Of a stretch of DNA of 62,738 nucleotides, positions 62,548-62,738 are shown piece by piece. Source of the DNA: Vallitalea longa (GTDB taxonomy: Bacteria; Bacillota; Clostridia; Lachnospirales; Vallitaleaceae); contig NZ_BRLB01000025.1 in the NCBI RefSeq assembly GCF_027923465.1, positions 1 to 62,738 on the forward strand, in the 5' to 3' direction. The stretch's first letter is position 1. Each line of letters begins with the position of its first letter. The position numbers and the translations under genes are program-made. Under the pieces are notes generated by a model. The model saw only the letters and a list, made by a program, of their open reading frames with translations, had not been told where the DNA came from and searched no databases.

Positions 62548-62738
62548 GGGGGCTTCTTGGGACGTAGTAACCTAATGGTTACTATTATTACCAAGCTCTA
62601 CGGGCAAGCCTTACCCTGTAATATTTTAATATTGCAACAACAATTTACCTTGATTTTTAATGTTTATACTTGCATTTAGGTCTCTATCTATTGAATTGCC
62701 ACACTCACAAGTATATACTCTTTCTGATAGTTTCAAGT
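62517..62738 (-). mobile_element. Right end of an IS605/IS1341-type element
   Basis: Hairpin CCCCC...GGGGG at 62519-62552 followed by AAGCC...GGGACGTAGTAACC (read on either strand) is the typical 3' end of a TnpB element and overlaps the region producing omega RNA. The element lies inside the toxin gene. Its left end is outside the window. Confidence 0.85.
62626..62738 (-). CDS. tnpB: TnpB-type RNA-guided nuclease, C-terminal end (partial)
   Basis: The visible C-terminus reads [19 protein letters not shown] then ASINIKNQG, the second half of the TnpB zinc finger plus the RuvC-III Asp motif ([10 protein letters not shown]). TnpB is the ancestor of Cas12 and is guided by omega RNA from the element's own end. 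The start is beyond the right edge. Confidence 0.9.
   Translation of the reverse strand, partial: LKLSERVYTCECGNSIDRDLNASINIKNQGKLLLQY

Noticed and set aside
1-62738. tRNA, rRNA, replication origin or prophage
   Set aside because: No TTCGAATC-type tRNA arm in context, rRNA core sequence, dnaA-box cluster or phage structural gene was recognised on either strand.

Overview
The window is 62.7 kb of AT-rich, low-GC DNA with strong GGAGG-type ribosome sites, lipobox lipoproteins, S-layer homology domains, FMN and cobalamin riboswitches and a clostridial style of gene content (NAD-type glutamate dehydrogenase, anaerobic B12 salvage, small TM1266-like regulator). I infer a strictly or mostly anaerobic Gram-positive of the class Clostridia; something like Vallitalea or a relative in Lachnospirales is a guess only. 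No rRNA, tRNA, CRISPR array or intact prophage was seen.

Layout. 0-1.7 kb: 3' end of an S-layer-anchored protein with tandem InlB-type repeats. 2.0-6.4 kb: sugar/polyol catabolic locus (class I aldolase, Zn dehydrogenase, SorC regulator, APC permease). 6.5-14.2 kb: riboflavin/FAD genes (ribF; then an FMN riboswitch and ribD-ribE-ribBA-ribH), with a relic of a radical-SAM/ABC peptide-modification cluster lying between them. 14.2-16.6 kb: Lrp-type regulator and glutamate dehydrogenase. 16.9-21.7 kb: a sulfur (thiosulfate or selenium-like) trafficking operon, yeeE-tusA-yeeE-thioredoxin reductase, interrupted by three covarying 100-base hairpins, with a divergent LysR gene and a second tusA. 21.8-28.9 kb: surface-sugar genes (aminotransferase, GT2, ATP-grasp, GT39-like) around an SsuA/TauA-type ABC transporter lacking its ATPase. 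29.4-31.4 kb: two secreted double-rhodanese lipoproteins. 31.5-40.2 kb: regulators, a PNPOx-DUF3795 protein, a MarR-controlled amino-acid ABC transporter and a lipoprotein hydrolase. 40.4-47.8 kb: B12-riboswitch-led late cobalamin pathway (cbiP, cbiB, cobD, cobU, cobS, cobC, and a probable alpha-ribazole kinase).

47.8-62.7 kb is a recombining accessory island of the polymorphic-toxin kind: three copies of one toxin front end (one intact gene, one frameshifted and cut by an IS605-type element, one deleted to a stub), an orphan YwqJ-like deaminase tip followed by YwqK immunity and a broken endonuclease V in the B. subtilis ywqJ-K-L order, an Imm22-like gene, tandemly duplicated membrane immunity genes, XpaC-TelA, and three differently decayed copies of a [DUF2809 - acidic protein - terminator - small membrane protein] module. 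The right edge runs into a TnpB gene.

Two repeat families deserve attention. A 68-74-base palindrome with a conserved 30-base loop occurs at 25.2, 42.3 and 44.5 kb in both orientations, with compensatory stem changes. Strongly C-rich (about 27.1-27.5 kb) and G-rich (about 44.3-44.9 kb) strand asymmetry surrounds or lies near these palindromes and does not follow gene direction. The second family is the triple hairpin at 18.2-18.5 kb.
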